Shown: positions 1 to 8,318 of the stretch, in pieces
Layout: the number at the start of each line of letters is the position of its first letter
Position numbering within the stretch: the first letter of the stretch is position 1
Assembly: GCA_965656535.1 (NCBI GenBank)
Contig: CBFHKX010000007.1
Location: 56,164 to 120,163 of the forward strand
From: Lishizhenia sp965656535
GTDB taxonomy: Bacteria; Bacteroidota; Bacteroidia; Flavobacteriales_D; Crocinitomicaceae
DNA: 64,000 nt
Reading direction: 5' to 3'
The notes under the pieces: generated by a model
Database searches by the model: none
The model's input: the letters and a program-made list of their open reading frames with translations, nothing else
What the model was told of the DNA's origin: nothing
Program-made: the position numbers and the translations under genes

Positions 1-61
1 TTCTAGTTTTAAAGTATGATTCAAACCTAACTGGAAATCTGCGAATTAAGAATGACAAATG

Positions 62-433
62 TCAACCCACTGACTGATTTGCATCTTGCTTTCTCCAAAA
101 GTAGAAAAGTAATAATCCAATCAAATAAGCAATTGCATCCCAGAAGTCTGCGGTATGGTTAATATTTGTTCGAGGCAATAGAATCTCAAACACAAGTACA
201 CAGATTACGAAAGAGAATATAAGTTGAGGTACAGATAGCTCTATCTGCTTGTCTTGTTTTACCTCTCTAATTATAGCAAGTGCAATAGTGTTTACCAAAA
301 ATAAACAACAGAAGTCTGCCCAATAAAATCGAATAAAAGGTAGCATTGGGAAATCTATTTGTTTTAAAAAATAAAAGAGTAGATACCCTAGAGATATGAC
401 TAAAAATAGCGGTTTTAAAAGTAGGCTTTTCAT
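62..433 (-). CDS. small four-helix membrane protein
   Basis: A 123-residue, strongly hydrophobic protein with about four predicted membrane helices. It ends in a charged tail after a motif of the form H-T-A-D-F-W-D-A-I-A-Y-L-I-G. Similar small Bacteroidota proteins with an (S/A)DWLDVxAY-like motif are sometimes labelled 'magnesium citrate secondary transporter', but I know of no experimental support, so the function is open. The reading frame continues 21 codons further upstream, but the ATG at 433 is preferred. It overlaps the stop codon of the upstream gene as TAATG, which implies translational coupling with the zinc-ribbon gene. Confidence 0.7.
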   Translation of the reverse strand: MKSLLLKPLFLVISLGYLLFYFLKQIDFPMLPFIRFYWADFCCLFLVNTIALAIIREVKQDKQIELSVPQLIFSFVICVLVFEILLPRTNINHTADFWDAIAYLIGLLLFYFWRKQDANQSVG

Positions 434-735
434 TATCCAGAGCCCAATACAGCGATATACAACATGAGTACTACTAATCCTACATAAATTGACCAAACGC
501 TCATGATTATGTAGTACAGAATCTTTTTCAATGGACTTTTAGAGTGATAGAGACTATCCAAATATTGTTTCATTTTTGAAGACATCTCCGGTTTAGCGAG
601 CTTAGTCTGTTGCTCTTGCTCCGATAATTCGGGAGTTGAAGAATTTTTGTATTGCGGAAAAGCAAAGTTGCAATTATCACACGCTATAGTAGAATTGCTC
701 CACTCTCCACATTTCTTACATTTAATTTGCCTCAC
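433..735 (-). CDS. zinc-ribbon protein with C-terminal membrane helix
   Basis: A protein of about 100 residues beginning at a proposed GTG (735). It opens with a zinc ribbon (C-K-K-C-G near residues 6-10 and C-D-N-C near 18-21), then a polar linker, then a membrane helix at the end. The open frame extends to an ATG at 864, but that would overlap the divergent phosphatase start at 847 by 18 bases and add a sequence without domain character. Related flavobacterial proteins begin a few residues before the first CxxC, which favours the GTG. The stop overlaps the next gene's ATG. A role in membrane protein or stress handling is possible but unproven. Confidence 0.6.
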   Translation of the reverse strand: MRQIKCKKCGEWSNSTIACDNCNFAFPQYKNSSTPELSEQEQQTKLAKPEMSSKMKQYLDSLYHSKSPLKKILYYIIMSVWSIYVGLVVLMLYIAVLGSG

Positions 736-846
736 GTTGTAAAGGTAATAAAATAGTGAGTTTAGATTAGACCTTAAATAGTAATCTTGGTATATATTCT
801 GAACAAAACATCTGTTTTCAGTATCTAAAATTTTTATATTCGCATT

Positions 847-2475
847 ATGAAAAATATCCTCCACTTTTTACTCGTTTTATTCGCTACGTTCGCTGTTGCT
901 CAAAAAGATAGTCCTAAATTAGTAGTTGGTATCGTTGTGGACCAGATGCGTTACGACTATCTGTATAGGTTTCAAGACAAATTTTGCGAGGGAGGTTTTA
1001 AAAAGCTTATGAAGGAAGGAAGTAATTGTAAAAATACCATGTACAATTACGTCCCCACTTACACAGCGCCAGGACATGCATCGATTTATACAGGAACAAC
1101 TCCTAACAACCACGGAATAGTTGGAAATGACTGGTACAGCAGAACTTTAAGTAAAACCATAAATTGCGTGGAAGATACGAATGTGAGAACAGTTGGAGCT
1201 GAAAACATGTCTGGCTTTTGCTCTCCGAAAAATTTAAAAGTAAACACCGTTACAGATCAGTTAAAACTTACGTATAAAGACAGTAAAGTTATCTCTATGT
1301 CGATTAAAAATAGAGGTGCAATTTTACCGGGCGGACATTTATCTGATGGCAGTTATTGGTTTGATTACGAAACAGGCAGTTTTATAACCTCTACTTTTTT
1401 CAAAGACAGTTTACCGAGCTGGGTTCAACTTTTTAATGCTCAACAACAGCCTAAAAAATATTCAAAAGAAACGTGGGAAACGCTTTTACCCCTAACAGAT
1501 TATTATGAAAGTAGATCGGATAATTCTGCTTACGAATATACATTTGGAGATAAAGAAAAACCCGTATTCCCTTATGATTTAAAGGCTATTAACAAAGACA
1601 ACTTTAGTTATTCAAACTTTGTTTATACACCCTTTGCGAATACCTACCTCACTAATTTTGCATTAGAAGCTATAAAAAATGAACAGTTAGGCGAAGATAA
1701 AACGACCGATTTTATTAATATAAGCTACTCTACACCTGATATTATTGGTCATGCCTTCGGACCTTATTCAGTTGAAATTCAAGATTGCTACATGCGTCTA
1801 GATTTAGAAATTAAGCGACTAATTCAATCATTAGAAGAGCAAGTTGGGAAAGACAACTTCATACTCTTTTTAACAGCGGATCATGCCGTTGCACCAGTAC
1901 CTCAGTTCCTTGTTGATATGAAGTTAAGTGGAGGTTACTTCTATGAAGATGCTTTTAATACTTTTCTTAGTAACGCTTGTATCAAAAAGTTTGGCGAAAA
2001 CCTTATTCTTGGAGAAGTAAACAATAATATTTACTTGGATAGAACTAGAATTTCTAAACTTCAATTAGTTGAAGATGAAGTAAACCAGCAATTATCTGCC
2101 GAAATTCGAAAGTACGAAGGAATTAAGCAAGTTTACACTGCAAAAGAGTTAATGAAACAAGGTAAGAGTGATAAAATGCTAGAAATGATTGCAAATGGTT
2201 ATCATTACAAAGAAAGTGGAGACCTTATTTATGTTTTAGAAGCGAACTATTTACCTAAATCTTCTTTAGAAAGTTCTACCAAAGGAACAAGTCACGGCTC
2301 GCCGTATGGATATGATACGCATGTACCCTTGTTGTGGTACGGTAAATCTATAAAAGCGCAAGATATTTACGCGCGAACTGAAATAATTGACATTAGCGCT
2401 ACATTGATTTACTTAATGAATTTGCAGAAAACAAACGGTATGACAGGAGAACCAATTTTGCCAGTCCTACATTAG
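847..2475 (+). CDS. secreted PafA-type alkaline phosphatase
   Basis: A 542-residue phosphatase of the type I phosphodiesterase/nucleotide pyrophosphatase superfamily, close to flavobacterial PafA, which releases phosphate from organic monoesters in the periplasm. It has a signal peptide ending near residue 18 (F-A-V-A-Q). A metal-ligand Asp lies in V-V-D-Q-M-R (about residue 32). The likely nucleophile is Thr73 in T-Y-T-A-P-G-H. Asn94 in G-N-D-W-Y and the pair Lys154/Arg156 (S-I-K-N-R-G) match the PafA residues that contact the phosphoryl group. Further metal ligands are in T-P-D-I-I-G-H-A-F-G and T-A-D-H-A-V-A. Length and motifs are complete. It stands alone, and PafA enzymes are typically not repressed by phosphate. 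Confidence 0.9.
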   Translation: MKNILHFLLVLFATFAVAQKDSPKLVVGIVVDQMRYDYLYRFQDKFCEGGFKKLMKEGSNCKNTMYNYVPTYTAPGHASIYTGTTPNNHGIVGNDWYSRTLSKTINCVEDTNVRTVGAENMSGFCSPKNLKVNTVTDQLKLTYKDSKVISMSIKNRGAILPGGHLSDGSYWFDYETGSFITSTFFKDSLPSWVQLFNAQQQPKKYSKETWETLLPLTDYYESRSDNSAYEYTFGDKEKPVFPYDLKAINKDNFSYSNFVYTPFANTYLTNFALEAIKNEQLGEDKTTDFINISYSTPDIIGHAFGPYSVEIQDCYMRLDLEIKRLIQSLEEQVGKDNFILFLTADHAVAPVPQFLVDMKLSGGYFYEDAFNTFLSNACIKKFGENLILGEVNNNIYLDRTRISKLQLVEDEVNQQLSAEIRKYEGIKQVYTAKELMKQGKSDKMLEMIANGYHYKESGDLIYVLEANYLPKSSLESSTKGTSHGSPYGYDTHVPLLWYGKSIKAQDIYARTEIIDISATLIYLMNLQKTNGMTGEPILPVLH

Positions 2476-2476
2476 T

Positions 2477-2851
2477 TTATTCTCTAATCAAGTAAGTAAT
2501 ACTGGCATTCTCTGAAAAAAGAATAAGAGAATCTGAGTGCGTACTTTTTAGAACAAACAATTCTGATTTTTTTTCATTAGACGTTTTTAAAACGAGCAAT
2601 GAATCTTTGGAAAGAGAGAAAGTACCCGTTTGCGATACATTCTTGTTATTTGATATTACTAAGGTGCTGTCTTTTCTAAAAAAATAACGTAAAGCAAAAA
2701 AATCAGCGTTTTCTAAAGAGTCTTTTGCTGCAGTAGAAATAAGCTTTCCTAAACTTGGTGACACGCACTTTTTCCAATTGCCTATAACAGTTTTATCTGA
2801 AGAGCAGTTCAACAAGAAAAACATCACACCGAGCAAAATTAGAATGCGCAT
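2477..2851 (-). CDS. small lipoprotein of unknown function
   Basis: A 124-residue protein with a lipoprotein signal: a short hydrophobic stretch followed by L-L-N-C, with the lipidated Cys near residue 16 and S-S-D-K after it. The mature part contains G-N-W-K-K-C and alternating strand-like segments ending in a serine-rich region, suggesting a small lipocalin-like beta barrel. That fold is inference. It starts one base after the stop of the CvfB gene on the same strand, so the two are almost certainly co-transcribed. It converges with the phosphatase gene, leaving one base between the two stops. Confidence 0.65.
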   Translation of the reverse strand: MRILILLGVMFFLLNCSSDKTVIGNWKKCVSPSLGKLISTAAKDSLENADFFALRYFFRKDSTLVISNNKNVSQTGTFSLSKDSLLVLKTSNEKKSELFVLKSTHSDSLILFSENASITYLIRE

Positions 2852-2852
2852 G

Positions 2853-3689
2853 CTAGTTTTTAACTTCCTCTATATATGTGGGATGAATCTCTACTTTTCT
2901 AGACTTATAAAGTAAACCTAGCGCTTTTTTAAACGTCTTTTTACTCATACCTAACTCCTCTTTAATTACTTCTGGAGGTGTTTTATCTGTAATATTTAGG
3001 CGACCTCCATTTTCTAAAATTTTAGACATAATTTTGTCTGAGTTTGGTTCCACTTTAACGTATCCTGCTGGCTCTAACGTTACATCTAACTTACCGTCTT
3101 CTCTTATATTTGCGATATAACCTGTGGTTGTCTCTCCTTTTCTTATTTTTCTTACAATATCGTTGTGATAAACCAAACCGCTATACAATTGATTTACAAT
3201 TAAATTTCTTCCTAAATCCGTTTCATCACACACTAAAAGCTCTACTTTATCTCCAACCTCTAGGTCTTCAACCTCGGTTAAAAATTCTCGTTTAATTCTA
3301 GCAGTACCCACCAATCTATTCGTCTGATCATCCAAATAAAGAAAAATGAGGTAAGTTCCACCTTCTTCCATTTTTGTAGTCTGCTCTTTAAAAGGAACAA
3401 GTAAATCTTTTTCTAATCCCCAATCTAAAAAAGCTCCGAATTTAGTTACCATTTTTACACGCAAGTAGCCAAATTGGTCTAAAAGTATCTTAGGCCGAAG
3501 CGTTGTAGCGATTACTCTATCTTCAGAATCATTGTAGATAAATACATCAATTGTATCTCCTTCTTTTAAATTGTGTGTAAGGTACTTATTTGGAAGAAGT
3601 ACATCGTTGTCTTCTTCATCTCCTAGATATGCTCCTACACTTGTAAAGCGGAGTACGGTTAACGTATTTATTTGTCCAATATTTAACAT
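2853..3689 (-). CDS. cvfB: CvfB-like S1-domain RNA-binding protein
   Basis: A 278-residue protein matching the CvfB/YitL family: three S1-like RNA-binding modules followed by a C-terminal winged helix. The first module starts at residue 1 (I-G-Q-I-N-T-L-T-V). A second covers Y-L-R-V-K-M-V-T-K-F-G-A-F-L-D-W-G near residues 75-90, and a third is around T-T-G-Y-I-A-N-I-R-E-D-G-K. The end (L-G-M-S-K-K-T-F-K-K-A-L-G-L-L-Y-K) is the winged-helix recognition segment. CvfB proteins influence virulence or translation in Firmicutes; the role in Bacteroidota is not established. Length is normal for the family. Confidence 0.85.
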   Translation of the reverse strand: MLNIGQINTLTVLRFTSVGAYLGDEEDNDVLLPNKYLTHNLKEGDTIDVFIYNDSEDRVIATTLRPKILLDQFGYLRVKMVTKFGAFLDWGLEKDLLVPFKEQTTKMEEGGTYLIFLYLDDQTNRLVGTARIKREFLTEVEDLEVGDKVELLVCDETDLGRNLIVNQLYSGLVYHNDIVRKIRKGETTTGYIANIREDGKLDVTLEPAGYVKVEPNSDKIMSKILENGGRLNITDKTPPEVIKEELGMSKKTFKKALGLLYKSRKVEIHPTYIEEVKN

Positions 3690-3859
3690 AGCACAAAGAT
3701 ATGGAACGGTTTGGTTGTTTGTTAAAAAAACAAGAAATATTCATTTACGCATACAATAAACTCCTACTATTTACCTTAAAAACAACCTATTTCAGAACTG
3801 TTTGCGTTATTTTAACATTATGTGATACTTTATCACTTTCTTTGCAAAAAAGTATTCTC

Positions 3860-4975
3860 ATGGCTACATTTAAAGCATTAGGCGTTAATCCAGAATTTAT
3901 AAAGGCGTTTAAAGAATTAAACATTTTTGAACCAACAGAAATTCAAGAAAAAACGTTACCAGTTCTACTAGAAAAGCAAACCGACTTTATTGGTCAAGCT
4001 CAAACAGGAACAGGAAAAACACTTGCTTTTGGTATACCATTAATTCACAAAATAAATCCTAAAAGTACTGCTATACAAGGGTTAATTTTGAGTCCGACTA
4101 GAGAGTTGGGTCAACAAATTGCCAAACAACTTTTTAAGTTTACAAAGTATTCAGACAAGATTTTTACAGAAGCTGTGTATGGAGGAGAAAAAATAGATAT
4201 TCAAATTAGTAGATTACAACGTCCTACGCATATAGTTGTTGCAACACCTGGAAGACTCCTTGATTTAATTGAGCGCGGTGTTATTAGTCTAGACCATGTA
4301 AAAACTGTTGTACTCGATGAAGCTGACGAGATGCTTAGTATGGGATTTAAAGATGACTTAGAGAAAATTCTTTCAAAGGCCCACGCGGTAAAAAACAAAT
4401 GGATGTTTTCTGCAACTATGCCTCATGGCGTTGTAGAAATAGCAAAAAAATACATGGCCGAGAACGCAACTCGTGTGCATTTGAATTCAAAAAATATTGT
4501 CAACTCAAATATCCAACATCAGTACATTCAATGCTTAGAGGAAGAAAAACTGTTGGTCATGACAGATTTTCTAACAAGTCAGAAAAACAGAAGAGGAGTC
4601 ATTTTTTGTAGAACCAAGAAATCTACAGAAAAACTAGCCAAACAATTGAAGGCTAAAAACTTTGAAACTGCAGCTTTAAATGGGGATCTAACTCAAAAAG
4701 ACAGAGAAAAAGTATTGCGTGCATTCAAAAATGAGACCTACCAATTTATAATTGCTACAGATGTTGCAGCAAGAGGTATAGATGTTCCCAACCTATCTTA
4801 CGTAGCACATTATGAATTACCAGATAACGATGAATATTACACACATCGCAGTGGTAGAACTGCAAGAGGAGGTAAAAACGGCATTTCTTTTGTAATTGCT
4901 GCTGGTAAAGACTTAAAACAAATTAGATACTATCAAAAAGCACTAAATATTTCTTTTGTAGAAATTAATCATTAA
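3860..4975 (+). CDS. DEAD-box ATP-dependent RNA helicase, core only
   Basis: A 371-residue RNA helicase. It carries the Q motif (F-E-P-T-E-I-Q), motif I (A-Q-T-G-T-G-K-T), motif Ia (P-T-R-E-L), motif II (D-E-A-D), motif III (S-A-T) and motif VI (H-R-S-G-R-T-A-R). It is just the two RecA-like domains with no basic or RGG C-terminal extension, shorter than most Bacteroidota RhlE-type paralogs. The frame is open further upstream to 3701, but the ATG at 3860 (M-A-T-F-K-A-L-G-V) puts the Q motif at the usual distance. Probable role: ribosome assembly or cold-related RNA remodelling. Confidence 0.9.
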   Translation: MATFKALGVNPEFIKAFKELNIFEPTEIQEKTLPVLLEKQTDFIGQAQTGTGKTLAFGIPLIHKINPKSTAIQGLILSPTRELGQQIAKQLFKFTKYSDKIFTEAVYGGEKIDIQISRLQRPTHIVVATPGRLLDLIERGVISLDHVKTVVLDEADEMLSMGFKDDLEKILSKAHAVKNKWMFSATMPHGVVEIAKKYMAENATRVHLNSKNIVNSNIQHQYIQCLEEEKLLVMTDFLTSQKNRRGVIFCRTKKSTEKLAKQLKAKNFETAALNGDLTQKDREKVLRAFKNETYQFIIATDVAARGIDVPNLSYVAHYELPDNDEYYTHRSGRTARGGKNGISFVIAAGKDLKQIRYYQKALNISFVEINH

Positions 4976-4995
4976 ACGAATCTAAACAGAAACTC

Positions 4996-5017
4996 AAGCA
5001 ACTGCATTTGCTTATTT
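4996..5017 (+). terminator. weak terminator hairpin after helicase gene
   Basis: The inverted repeat AAGCAA / TTGCTT with a six-base loop is followed by ATTTTAT, 20 bases after the helicase stop codon. The stem is only six base pairs, so this is a weak candidate that overlaps the end of the converging gene. Confidence 0.3.
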
Positions 5018-6094
5018 TATCTGATTCACACCTATTGTCTGAGGTAAAATGCTTCCACCCCATTCAATAACAGTAAAACCCTTGCGTTCTATTTTTTCAA
5101 ATTCTTGCATTTCAAGCACATCATTCGCTGCACAAGGTTGCGCCAAAAGATATATTCTTTGAATAGCATCTGGTGTTATGCCAAACTCTATTGATGCAAC
5201 TTGTCTGTGATAAGCTTCTGTATCTAAAAATTGTAATTTAACTGCATCATATTTCTGTAGTTTTGGGTACCAAAAGGTAATAAAATCAGTTTTTTCTTTA
5301 AAATTTAAACCAAGCTTTGCACAGCTTTCTTCTAGATAAGCTAACAGATTTTTTTTATGTACTACTGCACCTTTTTCTATTTTGAAAGGGTTAATCCGAC
5401 TTCCTTCCCAAAAAAGATACGGATATTCTTTTCCGTTTACGCATAATTTATGGTCTTTCACCTCAATGTTCCAACCATTATTATACACCGGATAAGAGAA
5501 AGATAAATCTCCTTTCACGTCTAATTTAATACTTGTTTTCAAATCTTCTTCGGCATACACATAAACTACAGGCTTTAAAAGTTGAATTTGAGGCGGTTGA
5601 AACAAACTTTGCACCCTATTCTCAGGCACTCTAACTTTGACCACCGCATCTGTACTGTCTTTCAAATGAATTAAACCAATGTATACGTGATTTTGCCTAA
5701 AATTTGGCATAGAGATGATTTCAATTCTATTTCCCATCCCATCTATTTCTTTTGGATCATCTATTTGTCCATCCTTAGCTGGAGGAGTGTAGGTAGAATC
5801 ATTTAGGTAAACATGGTACTCTCCAAACTTGAGTTTTGTTGACAAAAGAGAGTCTTTTGTAAAATGAATCAACTCTTGATCCGATGTTCTTAAGACAGAA
5901 ATGGAGTGATCTTTAAGTTTGTACAGTATATCTCCAAATGTATTGCTTGCATAAATCTTAAAGTCTACCTCAGAATAATTCGTGTAGACTTTTTGCTTTT
6001 TTTCGTGCACTTTAATTTGAACGGAATAATTATCTTGACCATAAACTAAAGCTTCTAAAACAAGTAGGATAATGGAAGTATATAATATTTTCAT
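5012..6094 (-). CDS. secreted protein, KPVxYxY/EWGGS family, copy C
   Basis: A 360-residue predicted secreted protein (signal peptide about residues 1-19, V-Y-G-Q) and the last member of a three-gene tandem array. The N-terminal half is not shared with its neighbours. The C-terminal half carries the common module: L-K-P-V-V-Y-V-Y-A, then Y-P-Y-L-F-W-E-G, then K-T-D-F-I-T-F-W-Y-P-K, and finally V-I-E-W-G-G-S near the end. I do not recognise an enzyme family. The conserved aromatic/acidic blocks suggest a beta-rich domain, possibly envelope-associated. A seven-base gap to copy B makes an operon likely. Confidence 0.75.
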   Translation of the reverse strand: MKILYTSIILLVLEALVYGQDNYSVQIKVHEKKQKVYTNYSEVDFKIYASNTFGDILYKLKDHSISVLRTSDQELIHFTKDSLLSTKLKFGEYHVYLNDSTYTPPAKDGQIDDPKEIDGMGNRIEIISMPNFRQNHVYIGLIHLKDSTDAVVKVRVPENRVQSLFQPPQIQLLKPVVYVYAEEDLKTSIKLDVKGDLSFSYPVYNNGWNIEVKDHKLCVNGKEYPYLFWEGSRINPFKIEKGAVVHKKNLLAYLEESCAKLGLNFKEKTDFITFWYPKLQKYDAVKLQFLDTEAYHRQVASIEFGITPDAIQRIYLLAQPCAANDVLEMQEFEKIERKGFTVIEWGGSILPQTIGVNQIK

Positions 6095-6101
6095 CGCTTA
6101 T

Positions 6102-7166
6102 TTATTTTGTTAGTTCACTACCACCCCATTCAACTAAGACGAATCCTTGCCTGTTATAAGTGGTTAATTTTTGTGGTTTTATTTCATTAAAACTTCTTAC
6201 AGGTTTGTAAACCATAAAAAGTCGTATTTCTGTTTCTGGTTTGGGCATGCAATTTATCGCTGCAATTTTATTTTCATACATTTCGTTTTGATAAAAGTGA
6301 ACCAAGTTAAAATCGTTTTGCTCCATTCTCGGAGCCCAATACGTTACAAAATCTGTTATTTCTTTTTCATTTAATCCTACATCAGATAGTTTATCTTCTA
6401 GAAAAGAAATGGTTTCTTCGCTTGAGATACAAAAGCCTTGGTCAAACTCTTCAGATATAGGTGTTAGTCCGTCCCAAAAAAGGTATGGATACTTTTGCTC
6501 TTTAATCGTGATTTCGCCTTTACTATTTACCCTACCTTTCCATATTGCTTTTGTTTTATTTGTTAGTTGATCTACGGGATAGGTAAAGCTTTTTTCACCT
6601 ATTAAATTTAACTCAACCTGAAAGTCTGTTTGATTTTCGGGATATAAATAAATCACCGGTTTCTCTGTTAAACGTTCGTTCCCTTTGGATTGATGTCTAA
6701 ATTCACTTGGAACCTCATAATACTCTGGTTCGTCTATAATTAATATTGGTTCTGGCGCGATTAATTTCTGCACTTCTTCTCCTGAAACGTCTGAAAATTG
6801 GTAGGTTAAAAAATAAGAAGAATCACTATGAAATGGTCTTAAGAACTGTCTAAACATTATGGTTGAACTATCGTGTCTTATTGTTAGCTCGTATAACTTA
6901 TCTTCAACAAATGTTTCGTACAAACCAGAAGATGCCGTTACGAAATGTTTTTGCATCATTTTGTCAGCACTTTCCAACCAAACGTTTCCATTTTTAACAG
7001 GTAAACCTTCTTTACCTATAAGCGTTACCCTTAAGAAAGATCTATTGGCAACGCATCCCTGCTCACAAACCTGGGCTTCCAGTTTAAGGTTTGGTTCTTT
7101 TGGTTCTGGTGTTTGACTAAAAAGTCTAAACGCCATTATCAATGTCAAAAAAAATATACTTTTCAT
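6102..7166 (-). CDS. secreted protein, KPVxYxY/EWGGS family, copy B
   Basis: A 354-residue protein with a signal peptide (about residues 1-18, R-L-F-S-Q). The N-terminal part contains C-E-Q-G-C-V-A-N-R-S and a carboxypeptidase-regulatory-like pattern (V-K-N-G-N-V-W-L-E). The C-terminal shared module reads E-K-P-V-I-Y-L-Y-P-E, Y-P-Y-L-F-W-D-G, I-T-D-F-V-T-Y-W-A-P-R-M and V-L-V-E-W-G-G-S. K-P-V-I-Y-L-Y-P motifs occur in scattered uncharacterised proteins, but I cannot name the family. It lies seven bases from each neighbour in the same orientation. Confidence 0.75.
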   Translation of the reverse strand: MKSIFFLTLIMAFRLFSQTPEPKEPNLKLEAQVCEQGCVANRSFLRVTLIGKEGLPVKNGNVWLESADKMMQKHFVTASSGLYETFVEDKLYELTIRHDSSTIMFRQFLRPFHSDSSYFLTYQFSDVSGEEVQKLIAPEPILIIDEPEYYEVPSEFRHQSKGNERLTEKPVIYLYPENQTDFQVELNLIGEKSFTYPVDQLTNKTKAIWKGRVNSKGEITIKEQKYPYLFWDGLTPISEEFDQGFCISSEETISFLEDKLSDVGLNEKEITDFVTYWAPRMEQNDFNLVHFYQNEMYENKIAAINCMPKPETEIRLFMVYKPVRSFNEIKPQKLTTYNRQGFVLVEWGGSELTK

Positions 7167-7173
7167 ATCCTTA

Positions 7174-8157
7174 CTATTTTAGTTCGCTTCCGCCCCATTC
7201 TAAATAAAATTCTGGTGCTCTATTCGCAATTTCTATTTCTTGCTTTTCTATTTTTTTGCCCTTCACATGCTCTCTAAAAACCATAAAGACTCTAAAACTA
7301 GTTATCTTTCCGGGGCTTACCTGTATATCTAAAATTTGATTTTGGTATTCTTGATTGAAAATAAACTGTATATCTACAGCTTTAAAACGACTCATTTTGG
7401 GATACCAGTATGTAATGAAATCTGTTTTTTCTCTTGAAGATAAATTCATAAGAGTTAATTTTTGCTCTAAAAAGAATAATAGACTATCATTAGCAACGGT
7501 AAACCCTTTCTCCCAATCAACTTCTATATTTTTTTCTGCTTCCCAAAAGAGATAAGGGTACACATCGTTATTATAGCGTATATCTCCAATTTCATTTGCG
7601 GTAATCGTCCATGTATTATTTACCGTTGTTGGATATACAAACATGTTTTCCAATCGTTTTGGAAGACGAATATCATATGATGTTTTTCCGTTACTATAAA
7701 AATAAATAACTGGCTTTTCTAATACATCTCTAATTTCTGTCTCTGGCGGAGTTGGTATAATATTATCTTCTAAAAACACACGCTTTAAGAAAACATGATT
7801 TATTCTTCCCTGCACTATATTGTGCTTAGGAACGTAAATCCATCTTACGCCAAATTGATTTTCAACTCTAAACTCTATCTGTGATCGATTTGTAATTACC
7901 TCAATTTCGTTAGATGGATTTAACTTATATAGTTCGCAAGATTGAGGAGTACTTACTACTAGTTGCATTACTTCACCTGGATTCTTATCAGAAAAATCAT
8001 AATGAAACCTAACAATAGCATAAGGCTCTTGAATTACCGTATCTAACTCAAACTTATAATCCATAAGGTTATAGTTATCAAAATGCCCGTGAAAGACTTG
8101 TCCAAAACCAAAAAGTGTTGAAACAATAAAAGAAACTGAACAGATAAATAATTTCAT
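7174..8157 (-). CDS. secreted protein, KPVxYxY/EWGGS family, copy A
   Basis: A 327-residue protein, first gene of the array, with a signal peptide (about residues 1-20, F-G-F-G-Q). The C-terminal module reads E-K-P-V-I-Y-F-Y-S, Y-P-Y-L-F-W-E-A, K-T-D-F-I-T-Y-W-Y-P-K-M and Y-L-E-W-G-G-S, finishing four residues from the end. Paralogous to copies B and C by these shared blocks in the same order. Its upstream region (8158-8318) is shared divergently with dnaX. Function unknown. Confidence 0.75.
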   Translation of the reverse strand: MKLFICSVSFIVSTLFGFGQVFHGHFDNYNLMDYKFELDTVIQEPYAIVRFHYDFSDKNPGEVMQLVVSTPQSCELYKLNPSNEIEVITNRSQIEFRVENQFGVRWIYVPKHNIVQGRINHVFLKRVFLEDNIIPTPPETEIRDVLEKPVIYFYSNGKTSYDIRLPKRLENMFVYPTTVNNTWTITANEIGDIRYNNDVYPYLFWEAEKNIEVDWEKGFTVANDSLLFFLEQKLTLMNLSSREKTDFITYWYPKMSRFKAVDIQFIFNQEYQNQILDIQVSPGKITSFRVFMVFREHVKGKKIEKQEIEIANRAPEFYLEWGGSELK

Positions 8158-8260
8158 AATACAATGTACATTTTATAAAGATGTAGGTTCATAACTATTC
8201 CACAAAAAAAGAAACTATTTTTCTGTATTTTTAATTTCGCTGCTGTTTGTCTTGTTTTTA

Positions 8261-8290
8261 TTTGCAATACTTATTCACATTATATTTTTG
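8261..8290 (+). promoter_or_regulatory. Bacteroidota-type promoter of dnaX
   Basis: TTTG at 8261-8264, an 18-base spacer, then TATTTTTG at 8283-8290. This matches the sigma-ABfr consensus (TTTG, about 19 bases, TAnnTTTG) and lies 29 bases before the dnaX ATG. A second TATTTTTG at 8306-8313 is too close to the start to be preferred. Confidence 0.6.
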
Positions 8291-8318
8291 TTAGGACTTA
8301 ATTATTATTTTTGTTGTG

